Shown here: one piece after another, positions 46,681 through 54,835 of the stretch | Numbering within the stretch: the stretch's first letter is position 1 | How the letters are laid out: each line of letters begins with the position of its first letter | DNA from: Symbioplanes lichenis | GTDB lineage: Bacteria; Actinomycetota; Actinomycetes; Mycobacteriales; Micromonosporaceae | NCBI RefSeq assembly: GCF_030709675.1 | Contig: NZ_JAUZQD010000007.1 | Location: 372,001 to 436,000, forward strand | DNA length: 64,000 nt | Direction: 5' to 3' | Made by a program: the position numbers and the translations under genes | The notes under the pieces: generated by a model | The model's input: the letters and a program-made list of their open reading frames with translations, nothing else | Databases searched by the model: none | What the model was told of the DNA's origin: nothing

Positions 46681-47324
46681 GCTCCGTTGACGTGATCAAC
46701 GCGGAGGGCGCGAAGGCCGGCTCGGTCGAGCTGCCCGACAGCGTCTTCGACGTGCAGGCGAACATCCCGCTGATGCACCAGGTCGTCGTGGCGCAGCTGG
46801 CCGCGGCCCGGCAGGGCACGCACAAGGCCAAGACGCGCGGCGAGGTCGCCGGCGGCGGCAAGAAGCCGTACAAGCAGAAGGGCACCGGTCGCGCCCGCCA
46901 GGGCTCGATCCGCGCGCCGCAGTTCACCGGTGGTGGCGTCGTGCACGGCCCCGTGCCGCGCGACTACTCCCAGCGGACGCCCAAGAAGATGAAGGCCGCC
47001 GCCCTGCGTGGCGCCCTCTCGGACCGGGCCCGCGAGGGTCGCATCCACGTGGTCGACGCCTTCGTCGCGGGCGAGACCCCGTCGACCAAGGCGGCCGTCG
47101 CCACGCTGCGCAAGGTCGCGAAGAGCACCAAGGTGCTGGTCGTGCTGGGCAGCCAGGACGCGACGAACTGGCTGTCGCTGCGCAACGAGGCCACGGTGCA
47201 CCTGATCGAGGCCGGCCAGCTCAACACGTACGACGTGCTCGTGGCCGACGAGGTCGTGTTCACCAAGGACGCGCTCGACGAGTTCCTGGGCACCTCCGAG
47301 ACCTCCGAGGAGGCGAACAAGTGA
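46677..47324 (+). CDS. rplD: 50S ribosomal protein L4
   Basis: 215-residue L4, which lines the exit tunnel and in many bacteria represses the S10 operon. The tunnel loop is intact: KTRGEVAGGGKKPYKQKGTG then RARQGSIRAPQFTGGGVVHG. The C-terminal nucleotide-like fold has AFVAGETPSTKAAVATLRK. GTG 46677 overlaps the rplC stop and the stop overlaps the rplW GTG, so translation is coupled. Confidence 0.97.
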   Translation: MSSVDVINAEGAKAGSVELPDSVFDVQANIPLMHQVVVAQLAAARQGTHKAKTRGEVAGGGKKPYKQKGTGRARQGSIRAPQFTGGGVVHGPVPRDYSQRTPKKMKAAALRGALSDRAREGRIHVVDAFVAGETPSTKAAVATLRKVAKSTKVLVVLGSQDATNWLSLRNEATVHLIEAGQLNTYDVLVADEVVFTKDALDEFLGTSETSEEANK

Positions 47325-47623
47325 GCACGATCGCCGACCCGCGCGACATCATCCTCGCCCCGGTGGTCTCCGAGAAGAGCTACAGCGTTCTCGACCAGAA
47401 CTGGTACACGTTCCTCGTCCACCCGGACGCGAACAAGACCCAGATCAAGATCGCGATCCAGCAGATCTTCGACGTCCGCGTGCTGACGGTGAACACCGCG
47501 AACCGCGAGGGCAAGCGCAAGCGCACCCGCACCGGCTTCGGTCAGCGCAAGGCAACCAAGCGCGCCATGGTGAAGCTGGCTGACGGTGACCGTATCGAGG
47601 CCTTCGGCGGCCCGGTCAGCTAA
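47321..47623 (+). CDS. rplW: 50S ribosomal protein L23
   Basis: 100-residue L23 at the tunnel exit, docking site for trigger factor and SRP. Start ADPRDIILAPVVSEKSYSVL, YTFLVHPDANKTQIKIAIQQ and the loop NREGKRKRTRTGFGQRKATK are canonical. GTG overlaps the rplD stop. rplB starts 14 bp downstream. Confidence 0.97.
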   Translation: MSTIADPRDIILAPVVSEKSYSVLDQNWYTFLVHPDANKTQIKIAIQQIFDVRVLTVNTANREGKRKRTRTGFGQRKATKRAMVKLADGDRIEAFGGPVS

Positions 47624-47637
47624 GGGGTTTGTGAATC

Positions 47638-48477
47638 ATGGCTATCCGTAAGTACAAGCCGACCACGCCGGGCCGCCGCGGCTCGAGCGTCGCCGACTTC
47701 GCCGAGATCACCCGGTCCACGCCGGAGAAGTCTCTGGTCGTCCCGCTGCCCAAGAAGGGCGGCCGCAACGTCCACGGCCGGATCACCACCCGGCACCAGG
47801 GCGGCGGTCACAAGCGTCAGTACCGCCTGATCGACTTCAAGCGGAACGACAAGGACGGCGTGCCGGCCAAGGTCGCGCACATCGAGTACGACCCGAACCG
47901 CACGTCGCGCATCGCGCTGCTGCACTACGCCGACGGCGAGAAGCGCTACATCCTCGCGCCGAAGGACCTGAAGCAGGGCGACCGCGTCGAGTCGGGCGTG
48001 GGCGCGGACATCAAGCCGGGCAACAACCTGCCGCTGCGCAACATCCCGGTCGGTACGACGATCCACGGTGTGGAGCTTCGTCCCGGCGGTGGCGCCAAGC
48101 TGGCCCGCTCGGCCGGCGTCGGCATCCAGCTGCTGGGCCGCGAGGGCGCGTACGCCACGCTGCGTATGCCCTCCGGCGAGATCCGGCGCGTCGACATCCG
48201 CTGCCGCGCGACGGTCGGCGAGATCGGCAACGCCGAGCAGTCGAACATCAACTGGGGCAAGGCCGGCCGCATGCGCTGGAAGGGCAAGCGCCCGACCGTC
48301 CGTGGTGTCGCCATGAACCCGATCGACCACCCGCACGGTGGTGGTGAGGGTAAGACCTCCGGTGGTCGCCACCCGGTCAACCCGGCTGGTAAGCCGGAGG
48401 GCCGTACCCGCCGCAAGGGCCAGGAGAGCGACAAGCTGATCGTTCGCCGCCGCTACGCCACCCGCAAGCGCGGGTAA
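47638..48477 (+). CDS. rplB: 50S ribosomal protein L2
   Basis: 279-residue L2, needed for subunit association and peptidyl transfer. Start AIRKYKPTTPGRRGSSVADF, GRITTRHQGGGHKRQYRLID, and the highly conserved GVAMNPIDHPHGGGEGKTSG loop with the catalytic-centre His are intact. Basic end RRRYATRKRG. rpsS follows 13 bp after the stop. Confidence 0.98.
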   Translation: MAIRKYKPTTPGRRGSSVADFAEITRSTPEKSLVVPLPKKGGRNVHGRITTRHQGGGHKRQYRLIDFKRNDKDGVPAKVAHIEYDPNRTSRIALLHYADGEKRYILAPKDLKQGDRVESGVGADIKPGNNLPLRNIPVGTTIHGVELRPGGGAKLARSAGVGIQLLGREGAYATLRMPSGEIRRVDIRCRATVGEIGNAEQSNINWGKAGRMRWKGKRPTVRGVAMNPIDHPHGGGEGKTSGGRHPVNPAGKPEGRTRRKGQESDKLIVRRRYATRKRG

Positions 48478-48490
48478 CGGGAGTTAAGAG

Positions 48491-48772
48491 ATGCCTCGCA
48501 GCCTGAAGAAGGGCCCGTTCGTCGACGACCACCTGCTCAAGAAGGTGGAAGTCCAGAACGAGAAGAATTCGAAGAACGTCATCAAGACCTGGTCGCGGCG
48601 CTCGACGATCATCCCCGACATGCTCGGGCACACGATCGCCGTGCACGACGGGCGCAAGCACGTCCCGGTGTTCATCTCCGAGGCCATGGTCGGCCACAAG
48701 CTCGGCGAGTTCGCTCTGACCCGCACGTTCAAGGGTCACGAGAAGGACGACCGCAAGAGCCGTCGTCGCTAG
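48491..48772 (+). CDS. rpsS: 30S ribosomal protein S19
   Basis: 93-residue S19 of the 30S head, forming bridge B1a with the 50S. Start PRSLKKGPFVDDHLLKKVEV, TWSRRSTIIPDMLGHTIAVH and VGHKLGEFALTRTFKGHEKD are canonical. ATG 48491 follows GGGAGTTAAGAG. rplV follows after 31 bp. Confidence 0.97.
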   Translation: MPRSLKKGPFVDDHLLKKVEVQNEKNSKNVIKTWSRRSTIIPDMLGHTIAVHDGRKHVPVFISEAMVGHKLGEFALTRTFKGHEKDDRKSRRR

Positions 48773-48803
48773 TCGGATCACGGATAGGAAAGGGGTTACA
48801 GCG

Positions 48804-49277
48804 ATGCCAGCAAACAGCGATGTCGCGGCGCTTCCGGGCGCTCGCGCTGTTGCGCGCCACGTGCGCATCTCGCCGAACAAGGCGCGCCGTGTGATCAACC
48901 TCGTCCGCGGTCTGCCCGCGAAGGAGGCTCTCACGGTCCTGCAGTTCGCGCCGCAGGCCGCCAGCGAGCAGGTCTACAAGGTGCTCGCCAGCGCGATCGC
49001 CAACGCCGAGAACAACGAGCGGCTCGACCCGGACGCGCTCCTGGTCGCCGAGGCGTTCGTCGACGAGGGCCCGACGCTGAAGCGGTTCCGGCCGCGGGCG
49101 CAGGGCCGGGCGTACCGGATCCGCAAGCGCACCTGTCACATCACGATCGCGGTGGAGGCCGTCCAGGTCGCCGCTCCGGCCCGCAAGGCCGCCGCGAAGA
49201 AGGCCGCTCCGGCCCAGGCGGCTCCGGCCACCGAGGCGAAGCCGGCCGAGTCCCAGAGCACGGAAGGTGCCGAGTAA
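48804..49277 (+). CDS. rplV: 50S ribosomal protein L22
   Basis: 157-residue L22 with the tunnel-lining hairpin. Core ARHVRISPNKARRVINLVRG, LQFAPQAASEQVYKVLASAI and the beta-hairpin region FRPRAQGRAYRIRKRTCHIT, followed by an actinobacteria-typical Ala/Lys-rich tail. No insertion or deletion of the macrolide-resistance type was noticed in the loop. Its stop overlaps the rpsC ATG by one base. Confidence 0.97.
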   Translation: MPANSDVAALPGARAVARHVRISPNKARRVINLVRGLPAKEALTVLQFAPQAASEQVYKVLASAIANAENNERLDPDALLVAEAFVDEGPTLKRFRPRAQGRAYRIRKRTCHITIAVEAVQVAAPARKAAAKKAAPAQAAPATEAKPAESQSTEGAE

Positions 49278-50110
49278 TGGGTCAGAAGGTTCACCCCACC
49301 GGGTTCCGGCTCGGCATCTCCACCGACTGGAAGAGCCGCTGGTTCGCGGACAAGCTCTACAAGGACTACATCGGCGAGGACGTCAAGATCCGCCGCATGA
49401 TGTCCAAGGGCCTCGAGCGCGCCGGCATCTCCAAGGTGGACATCGAGCGCACCCGGGACCGGGTCCGCGTCGACATCCACACCGCCCGGCCGGGCATCGT
49501 CATCGGCCGCAAGGGCGCGGAGGCCGACCGCATCCGCGGTGAGCTGGAGAAGCTCACCGGCAAGCAGGTCCAGCTCAACATCCTCGAGGTGAAGAGCCCG
49601 GAGTCGGACGCGCAGCTCGTGGCGCAGGGCGTCGCCGAGCAGCTGTCCAGCCGGGTCAGCTTCCGCCGGGCGATGCGCAAGGCCATGCAGTCCGCGATGA
49701 AGAACCCGGTCTGCAAGGGCATCCGCGTGCAGGTCTCCGGTCGCCTCGGCGGCGCGGAGATGAGCCGCACGGAGTTCTACCGTGAGGGTCGCGTCCCGCT
49801 GCACACGCTGCGCGCCGACATCGAGTACGGCTTCTTCGAGGCCCGTACCACCTTCGGTCGCATCGGCGTGAAGGTCTGGATCTACAAGGGCGACGCCGTT
49901 CCGGGTCGCGAGGTCGCCCCCGAGGCGCCCGCGCGTCCGCGCCGGGACCGTGGCGACCGTCCCGACCGTCCGCGTCGTGGTCGTTCCGGCTCGTCCGGCA
50001 CCACCGCGGGTGGCACCGAGGCCGGCCGGGCCGCGCAGGCGCAGGCCGCCGCCGAGCCGACCGAGACCGCCGCTGCTCCGGCCGCGGCCGAAACGCAGCA
50101 GGAGGGCTGA
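49277..50110 (+). CDS. rpsC: 30S ribosomal protein S3
   Basis: 277-residue S3 with KH domain, part of the mRNA entry site. Start GQKVHPTGFRLGISTDWKSR, KH loop IHTARPGIVIGRKGAEADRI, and GRLGGAEMSRTEFYREGRVP are canonical. A long C-terminal tail of Arg/Ala/Pro/Gly, about 55 residues, exceeds the E. coli protein and is usual for actinobacteria. rplP follows 3 bp after the stop. Confidence 0.97.
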   Translation: MGQKVHPTGFRLGISTDWKSRWFADKLYKDYIGEDVKIRRMMSKGLERAGISKVDIERTRDRVRVDIHTARPGIVIGRKGAEADRIRGELEKLTGKQVQLNILEVKSPESDAQLVAQGVAEQLSSRVSFRRAMRKAMQSAMKNPVCKGIRVQVSGRLGGAEMSRTEFYREGRVPLHTLRADIEYGFFEARTTFGRIGVKVWIYKGDAVPGREVAPEAPARPRRDRGDRPDRPRRGRSGSSGTTAGGTEAGRAAQAQAAAEPTETAAAPAAAETQQEG

Positions 50111-50113
50111 CAC

Positions 50114-50539
50114 ATGCTGATGCCGCGTAAGCCCCCGAAGGGCTTCCGCAAGCCGCACCACCCGGACCGCCACGGCGCGTCCAAGGGCGGCAACCGGGTG
50201 GTCTTCGGCGAGTTCGGTATCCAGGCCCTGGAGCCGGCGTACGTGACGAACCGGCAGATCGAGTCGGCTCGTATCGCCATGACCCGCCACATCAAGCGTG
50301 GCGGTAAGGTCTGGATCTCGATCTTCCCGGACCAGGCGCTGACCAAGAAGCCCGCCGAGACCCGCATGGGTTCCGGTAAGGGTTCGCCGGAGTGGTGGGT
50401 CGCGAACGTCAAGCCGGGAAGGATTCTCTTCGAGATGTCGTTCCCCAACGAGACGATTGCGCGCGAGGCGATGCGCCGCGCGATTCACAAGCTCCCGATG
50501 AAGTGCCGCATCGTGACACGCGAAGTGGGTGAAAGCTGA
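50114..50539 (+). CDS. rplP: 50S ribosomal protein L16
   Basis: 141-residue L16 at the A-site side of the peptidyl transferase centre. PRKPPKGFRKPHHPDRHGAS, ARIAMTRHIKRGGKVWISIF, and MGSGKGSPEWWVANVKPGRI are canonical. Start ATG 50114 (MLMPRK). Avilamycin/evernimicin-site residues were not scored. The stop overlaps the rpmC ATG by one base. Confidence 0.97.
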   Translation: MLMPRKPPKGFRKPHHPDRHGASKGGNRVVFGEFGIQALEPAYVTNRQIESARIAMTRHIKRGGKVWISIFPDQALTKKPAETRMGSGKGSPEWWVANVKPGRILFEMSFPNETIAREAMRRAIHKLPMKCRIVTREVGES

Positions 50540-50772
50540 TGGCAGCGGGCGTGAAGCCGGCCGAGCTGCGCGAGCTCTCCGAAGAGGAGCTGGTCTCGCG
50601 GCTGCGGGAGGCGAAGGCGGAGCTGTTCAACCTTCGCGTGCAGGGTGCCACCGGGCAGCTCGACAATCACCGTCGGCTGCAGGTGGTCCGCAAGGACATC
50701 GCGAGGATCTACACGGTCATGCGGGAACGTGAGCTCGGGCTCTCGGCCGCGCCGAGTGAGGTGACAGCATGA
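50539..50772 (+). CDS. rpmC: 50S ribosomal protein L29
   Basis: 77-residue two-helix protein near the tunnel exit, in contact with L23 and trigger factor. GVKPAELRELSEEELVSRLR and LRVQGATGQLDNHRRLQVVR plus KDIARIYTVMRERELG are canonical. Start overlaps the rplP stop and its stop overlaps the rpsQ ATG (ATGA). Confidence 0.96.
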   Translation: MAAGVKPAELRELSEEELVSRLREAKAELFNLRVQGATGQLDNHRRLQVVRKDIARIYTVMRERELGLSAAPSEVTA

Positions 50773-51044
50773 GTGAGAACACGACTGCTGCTCCGCGGGC
50801 TCAGCGCAAGACGCGCGAGGGCCTCGTGGTCAGCGACAAGATGGACAAGACGGTTGTCGTCGAGGTCGAGGACCGCGTCAAGCACGCGCTCTACGGCAAG
50901 GTCATCCGGCGTACGCGCAAGCTCAAGGTGCACGACGAGCAGAACGCGGCCGGCATCGGCGACCGGGTCCTCATGATGGAGACCCGTCCGCTCTCCGCCA
51001 CCAAGCGCTGGCGGATCGTGGAGATCCTCGAAAAGGCCAAGTGA
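50769..51044 (+). CDS. rpsQ: 30S ribosomal protein S17
   Basis: 91-residue S17, a primary 16S-binding OB-fold protein. RKTREGLVVSDKMDKTVVVE, HALYGKVIRRTRKLKVHDEQ and DRVLMMETRPLSATKRWRIV are canonical. ATG overlaps the rpmC stop. It is the last S10-operon gene; a hairpin follows five bases after the stop, then rplN. Confidence 0.97.
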   Translation: MSENTTAAPRAQRKTREGLVVSDKMDKTVVVEVEDRVKHALYGKVIRRTRKLKVHDEQNAAGIGDRVLMMETRPLSATKRWRIVEILEKAK

Positions 51045-51048
51045 GTCT

Positions 51049-51076
51049 GGCTGGGCCGGCGAGAGCCGGCCCAGCC
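51049..51076 (+). terminator. GAGA-capped hairpin between rpsQ and rplN
   Basis: GGCTGGGCCGGC, loop GAGA (GNRA class), GCCGGCCCAGCC: perfect 12-bp stem with no T tract. It marks the S10-spc operon joint; partial terminator or processing site. Confidence 0.65.
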
Positions 51077-51141
51077 GACCATCGTTCCGCCAAGCTTCGG
51101 ACAGCAAGTCTCCGGAGAACTGGCAGACATAGGAGAACCCA

Positions 51142-51510
51142 GTGATCCAGCAGGAGTCGCGACTGCGCGTCGCCGACAACACGGGTGCCCGAGAGATCCT
51201 GTGCATCCGCGTGCTCGGTGGCTCCGGCCGCCGCTACGCGAGCATCGGCGATGTCATCGTGGCCACGGTCAAGGACGCGATCCCGGGCGCGGGTGTGAAG
51301 AAGGGTGACGTCGTCAAGGCGGTCATCGTTCGCACCGCCAAGGAGAAGCGCCGTCCCGACGGCTCGTACATCCGCTTCGACGAGAACGCCGCCGTCATCA
51401 TCAAGGACGGCGGGGACCCCCGCGGTACGCGTATCTTCGGCCCGGTCGGCCGTGAGCTGCGCGACAAGCGGTTCATGAAGATCATCAGCCTGGCGCCGGA
51501 GGTGCTCTGA
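51142..51510 (+). CDS. rplN: 50S ribosomal protein L14
   Basis: 122-residue L14 at the subunit interface (bridge B8). Start IQQESRLRVADNTGAREILC, IGDVIVATVKDAIPGAGVKK, and PRGTRIFGPVGRELRDKRFM are canonical. GTG 51142 follows ATAGGAGAA. First gene of the spc operon; rplX begins two bases after the stop. Confidence 0.97.
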   Translation: MIQQESRLRVADNTGAREILCIRVLGGSGRRYASIGDVIVATVKDAIPGAGVKKGDVVKAVIVRTAKEKRRPDGSYIRFDENAAVIIKDGGDPRGTRIFGPVGRELRDKRFMKIISLAPEVL

Positions 51511-51512
51511 CC

Positions 51513-51827
51513 GTGAAGATCAAGAAGGGCGACACGGTCGTCGTCATCGCCGGCAAGGACAAGGGTGCCAAGGGCAAGGTCATCGCGGCCTTCCCGCGCC
51601 AGGACAAGGTCCTCGTCGAGGGCGTCAACCGCATCAAGAAGCACGAGCGCATCCGTACGACGCAGCGCGGTTCGAAGACCGGCGGCATCGTCACGCAGGA
51701 AGCCGCCATCCACATCTCGAACGTGCAGATCGTGGACGACCAGGGCAAGCCGACCCGCGTGGGCTACCGCATCGACGAGAACGGCCAGAAGGTCCGGATC
51801 GCTCGTACCACCGGTAAGGACCTGTGA
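51513..51827 (+). CDS. rplX: 50S ribosomal protein L24
   Basis: 104-residue L24 with KOW motif, initiator of 50S assembly. KIKKGDTVVVIAGKDKGAKG, VLVEGVNRIKKHERIRTTQR and the conserved GGIVTQEAAIHISNVQIVDD are present. GTG 51513 start. Stop overlaps the rplE start region (GTGATG), so translation is coupled. Confidence 0.97.
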   Translation: MKIKKGDTVVVIAGKDKGAKGKVIAAFPRQDKVLVEGVNRIKKHERIRTTQRGSKTGGIVTQEAAIHISNVQIVDDQGKPTRVGYRIDENGQKVRIARTTGKDL

Positions 51828-52396
51828 TGACTGCCGCTACCGAGACCAAGACCCTGCCCCGGCTGAAGCAGAAGTACCGCAGCGAGGTCATCGCCGGGCT
51901 TCAGGAGCAGTACAAGTACGGCAACCCCATGCAGGTTCCCGGCCTGGTGAAGGTCGTCGTGAACATGGGTGTGGGCGAGGCCGCCCGCGACGCCAAGCTG
52001 ATCGACGGCGCCGTGCGGGACCTGACCACCATCACCGGCCAGAAGCCGCTGGTGCGCCGGGCGACCAAGTCCATCGCGCAGTTCAAGCTGCGTGAGGGCA
52101 TGCCGATCGGCGCGAAGGTCACCCTCCGCAACGACCGCATGTGGGAGTTCCTGGACCGGCTGCTGTCGATCGCGCTGCCGCGTATCCGCGACTTCCGCGG
52201 CCTCGACGGGCGCAAGCTCGACGGGCACGGCAACTACACCTTCGGTCTGACCGAGCAGTCGGTGTTCCACGAGATCGACCAGGACCGGATCGACCGGACC
52301 CGGGGCATGGACATCACCGTGGTCACCACCGCCAAGACCGACGAGGAGGGCCGGCAGCTGCTCAAGCTTCTGGGCTTCCCGTTCAAGGAGAACTGA
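51827..52396 (+). CDS. rplE: 50S ribosomal protein L5
   Basis: 189-residue L5 that binds 5S rRNA and contacts P-site tRNA. LPRLKQKYRSEVIAGLQEQY, PGLVKVVVNMGVGEAARDAK, RRATKSIAQFKLREGMPIGA and the end KLLGFPFKEN are canonical. ATG 51827 is used; GTG 51824 is an alternative start with one more residue. rpsN follows two bases after the stop. Confidence 0.96.
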   Translation: MTAATETKTLPRLKQKYRSEVIAGLQEQYKYGNPMQVPGLVKVVVNMGVGEAARDAKLIDGAVRDLTTITGQKPLVRRATKSIAQFKLREGMPIGAKVTLRNDRMWEFLDRLLSIALPRIRDFRGLDGRKLDGHGNYTFGLTEQSVFHEIDQDRIDRTRGMDITVVTTAKTDEEGRQLLKLLGFPFKEN

Positions 52397-52398
52397 GC

Positions 52399-52584
52399 AT
52401 GGCTAAGAAGGCCCTGAAGATCAAGGCTGCCGCGAAGCCGAAGTTCGCCGTTCGGGCTTACACCCGGTGCCAGAAGTGCGGTCGCCCGCACTCGGTGTAC
52501 CGCAAGTTCGGCCTGTGCCGGGTTTGCGTCCGGGACATGGCCCACCGGGGCGAGCTGCCCGGCGTGTCCAAGGCTTCTTGGTAA
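52399..52584 (+). CDS. rpsN: 30S ribosomal protein S14, zinc-binding type Z
   Basis: 61-residue short S14. Four cysteines in CQKCGRPHSVYRKFGLCRVC form the zinc ribbon of the type Z (zinc-containing, S14p/S29e) form, ending HRGELPGVSKASW. Zinc-independent paralogues often exist elsewhere under zinc-uptake control; none is in this window. Located in the spc operon between rplE and rpsH as usual. Confidence 0.97.
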   Translation: MAKKALKIKAAAKPKFAVRAYTRCQKCGRPHSVYRKFGLCRVCVRDMAHRGELPGVSKASW

Positions 52585-52664
52585 CCCCGACTTCTGTAAC
52601 ACCGCTTCGCCGTAGGCCTGGCCGTATGACCGGGAACCCCGGCGAGAAAGGTTGACGAACACCC

Positions 52665-53072
52665 ATGACGATGACTGACCCGATCGCAGACATGCTCACG
52701 CGTCTGCGTAACGCCAACCAGGCGTACCACGACAAGGTGACCATGCCCTTCTCGAAGATCAAGGCGAACATCGCCGAGGTCCTGAAGGCGGAGGGCTACA
52801 TCGCCTCCTGGTCGGCCGAGGAGCCTGAGGAAGGCGAAGTCGGCAAGCGCCTGGTCGTTGAGCTCAAGTACGGCCAGAGCCGCGAGCGCAGCCTCGCCGG
52901 CATCAAGCGCGTGTCCAAGCCCGGCCTGCGGGTTTACGCCAAGTCCGACGAGCTCCCGCGGGTGCTCGGCGGCCTGGGCGTCGCGATCATCTCGACGTCC
53001 CAGGGCCTCCTGACTGACAAGCAGGCCCGCAAGCGGAGCGTTGGCGGGGAAGTCCTCGCCTTCGTCTGGTAA
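52665..53072 (+). CDS. rpsH: 30S ribosomal protein S8
   Basis: 135-residue S8, central-domain assembly protein and repressor of the spc operon in E. coli. DPIADMLTRLRNANQAYHDK, RERSLAGIKRVSKPGLRVYA and the C-terminal ISTSQGLLTDKQARKRSVGG are canonical. ATG 52665 follows CGAGAAAGG; an ATG two codons on is an alternative. rplF starts 12 bp after the stop. Confidence 0.97.
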   Translation: MTMTDPIADMLTRLRNANQAYHDKVTMPFSKIKANIAEVLKAEGYIASWSAEEPEEGEVGKRLVVELKYGQSRERSLAGIKRVSKPGLRVYAKSDELPRVLGGLGVAIISTSQGLLTDKQARKRSVGGEVLAFVW

Positions 53073-53084
53073 CGGAGACTAGAC

Positions 53085-53627
53085 ATGTCGCGAATCGGAC
53101 GTAAGTCGATCCCGGTCCCGGCCGGCGTCGACGTCACCATCACGGGCCAGACCGTCAAGGTCAAGGGCCCCAAGGGCGAGCTCTCGCACACCATCGCCGA
53201 GCCGATCACCATCGAGAAGGCGGAGAACGGCGAGCTCTCGGTCAACCGCCCCAACGACGAGCGCAAGGCCAAGGAGCTGCACGGCCTCTCGCGTACCCTG
53301 GTCGCCAACATGATCGTCGGCGTGACCGAGGGCTACAAGAAGACGCTCGAGATCAACGGCACCGGTTACCGCGTGACCGCCAAGGGCAAGGACCTCGAGT
53401 TCGCCCTGGGCTTCTCGCACCCGGTCAACATCGTGCCGCCGGCCGGCATCACCTTCACGGTGGAGCGGCCCACGCAGTTCACGGTGGCCGGCATCGACAA
53501 GCAGCTCGTCGGCGAGGTCGCCGCGAACATCCGGAAGATCCGCCCGCCGGAGCCCTACAAGGGCAAGGGCGTCAAGTACCAGGGCGAGGTCATCCGCCGC
53601 AAGGCCGGAAAGGCAGGTAAGAAGTGA
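53085..53627 (+). CDS. rplF: 50S ribosomal protein L6
   Basis: 180-residue L6 near the factor-binding site. Start SRIGRKSIPVPAGVDVTITG, the repeated alpha/beta domains and the signature PEPYKGKGVKYQGEVIRRKA near the C-terminus are canonical. ATG follows ACGGAGAC. The stop overlaps the rplR GTG (GTGA). Confidence 0.97.
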   Translation: MSRIGRKSIPVPAGVDVTITGQTVKVKGPKGELSHTIAEPITIEKAENGELSVNRPNDERKAKELHGLSRTLVANMIVGVTEGYKKTLEINGTGYRVTAKGKDLEFALGFSHPVNIVPPAGITFTVERPTQFTVAGIDKQLVGEVAANIRKIRPPEPYKGKGVKYQGEVIRRKAGKAGKK

Positions 53628-54019
53628 CCGCCACGCTGCTCAAGCGCCGCAACGGCGGCGGGGTCGCCCACAAGCGCTCCGTCGGCAAGGCTCGCCGGCA
53701 CTTCCGCGTTCGGAAGAACGTCCGCGGCACTGCCGAGCGTCCCCGTCTGGTCGTCTCCCGGTCCACGCGGCACATCACCGCGCAGATCATCGACGACCTC
53801 AAGGGTCACACGCTGGCCTCTGCCTCCACGCTCGACGCCTCCCTGCGGGGTACCGAGGGTGACAAGAGCGCTCTGTCCGGCAAGGTCGGAACGCTCCTCG
53901 CCGAGCGGGCCAAGGCCGCGGGCGTGTCCAAGGTCGTCTTCGACCGCGGCGGCAACAAGTACGCGGGGCGGATCGCCGCGCTTGCGGACGCCGCCCGCGA
54001 AGCCGGACTCGAGTTCTAG
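53624..54019 (+). CDS. rplR: 50S ribosomal protein L18
   Basis: 131-residue L18 that delivers 5S rRNA with L5. KRRNGGGVAHKRSVGKARRH, GTAERPRLVVSRSTRHITAQ, and FDRGGNKYAGRIAALADAAR are canonical. GTG overlaps the rplF stop. rpsE follows 13 bp later, with AGGAGG-like sequence after the stop. Confidence 0.97.
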   Translation: MTATLLKRRNGGGVAHKRSVGKARRHFRVRKNVRGTAERPRLVVSRSTRHITAQIIDDLKGHTLASASTLDASLRGTEGDKSALSGKVGTLLAERAKAAGVSKVVFDRGGNKYAGRIAALADAAREAGLEF

Positions 54020-54032
54020 GAGGGAATGACCA

Positions 54033-54653
54033 ATGCCTGGTCAGCAGCGCCGAGGCGGCGGGTCCGGCGGTAACAACGAGGGTGGCCGCCGCGACAACCG
54101 CCGCGAGGGCGGCCGCGGCAACGCGCCCGTCGAGAAGACCCCGCACCTCGAGCGGGTCGTCGCGATCAACCGTGTCGCGAAGGTCGTGAAGGGTGGTCGT
54201 CGCTTCAGCTTCACCGCCCTCGTGATCGTCGGCGACGGTGACGGCACCGTCGGCATCGGATACGGCAAGGCCAAGGAGGTGCCCGCGGCCATCGCCAAGG
54301 GTGTCGAGGAGGCCAAGAAGCACTTCTTCAAGGTGCCGCGGATCGGTAACACCATCCCGCACCCGATCACGGGTGAGGCGGCCGCGGGCGTCGTGCTGCT
54401 CAAGCCGGCGTCGGCTGGTACCGGTGTCATCGCCGGTGGCCCGGTGCGTGCCGTGCTGGAGTGCGCCGGCATCCACGACATCCTCTCGAAGAGCCTCGGC
54501 TCCTCGAACCCGATCAACATCGTGCACGCGACCGTCTCGGCCCTCAAGGGTCTCGAGTCGCCGGAGAAGGTCGCGGCGCGCCGTGGCCTGCCGGTCGAGG
54601 ACGTCGCGCCCGCGGCCATGCTGGCGGCGCGTGCGGAAGCGGCGGTGCACTGA
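54033..54653 (+). CDS. rpsE: 30S ribosomal protein S5
   Basis: 206-residue S5, ram protein affecting accuracy. A Gly/Arg-rich N-terminal extension of about 45 residues precedes HLERVVAINRVAKVVKGGRR, and GIGYGKAKEVPAAIAKGVEE and GVIAGGPVRAVLECAGIHDI follow. The spectinomycin loop KVVKGGRRFSF is wild-type-like. ATG 54033 follows CTAGGAGGGA. Stop overlaps the rpmD ATG by one base. Confidence 0.97.
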   Translation: MPGQQRRGGGSGGNNEGGRRDNRREGGRGNAPVEKTPHLERVVAINRVAKVVKGGRRFSFTALVIVGDGDGTVGIGYGKAKEVPAAIAKGVEEAKKHFFKVPRIGNTIPHPITGEAAAGVVLLKPASAGTGVIAGGPVRAVLECAGIHDILSKSLGSSNPINIVHATVSALKGLESPEKVAARRGLPVEDVAPAAMLAARAEAAVH

Positions 54654-54835
54654 TGGCACGCTTGAAGGTCACCCAGGTCCGGTCCGAGATCGGCCGTAAG
54701 CAGAACCAGCGGGACTCCCTGCGGTCGCTCGGCCTGAAGCGGATCAACGATGTGGTGGTCAAGGAGGACCGCCCCGAGATTCGGGGCATGATCTTCACCG
54801 TGAGCCACCTCGTCAGTGTCGAGGAGGTCGAGTAA
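54653..54835 (+). CDS. rpmD: 50S ribosomal protein L30
   Basis: 60-residue L30. ARLKVTQVRSEIGRKQNQRD, then LRSLGLKRINDVVVKEDRPE and HLVSVEEVE, complete. It overlaps the rpsE stop and the rplO ATG (TAATG), so the three genes are translationally coupled. Confidence 0.96.
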   Translation: MARLKVTQVRSEIGRKQNQRDSLRSLGLKRINDVVVKEDRPEIRGMIFTVSHLVSVEEVE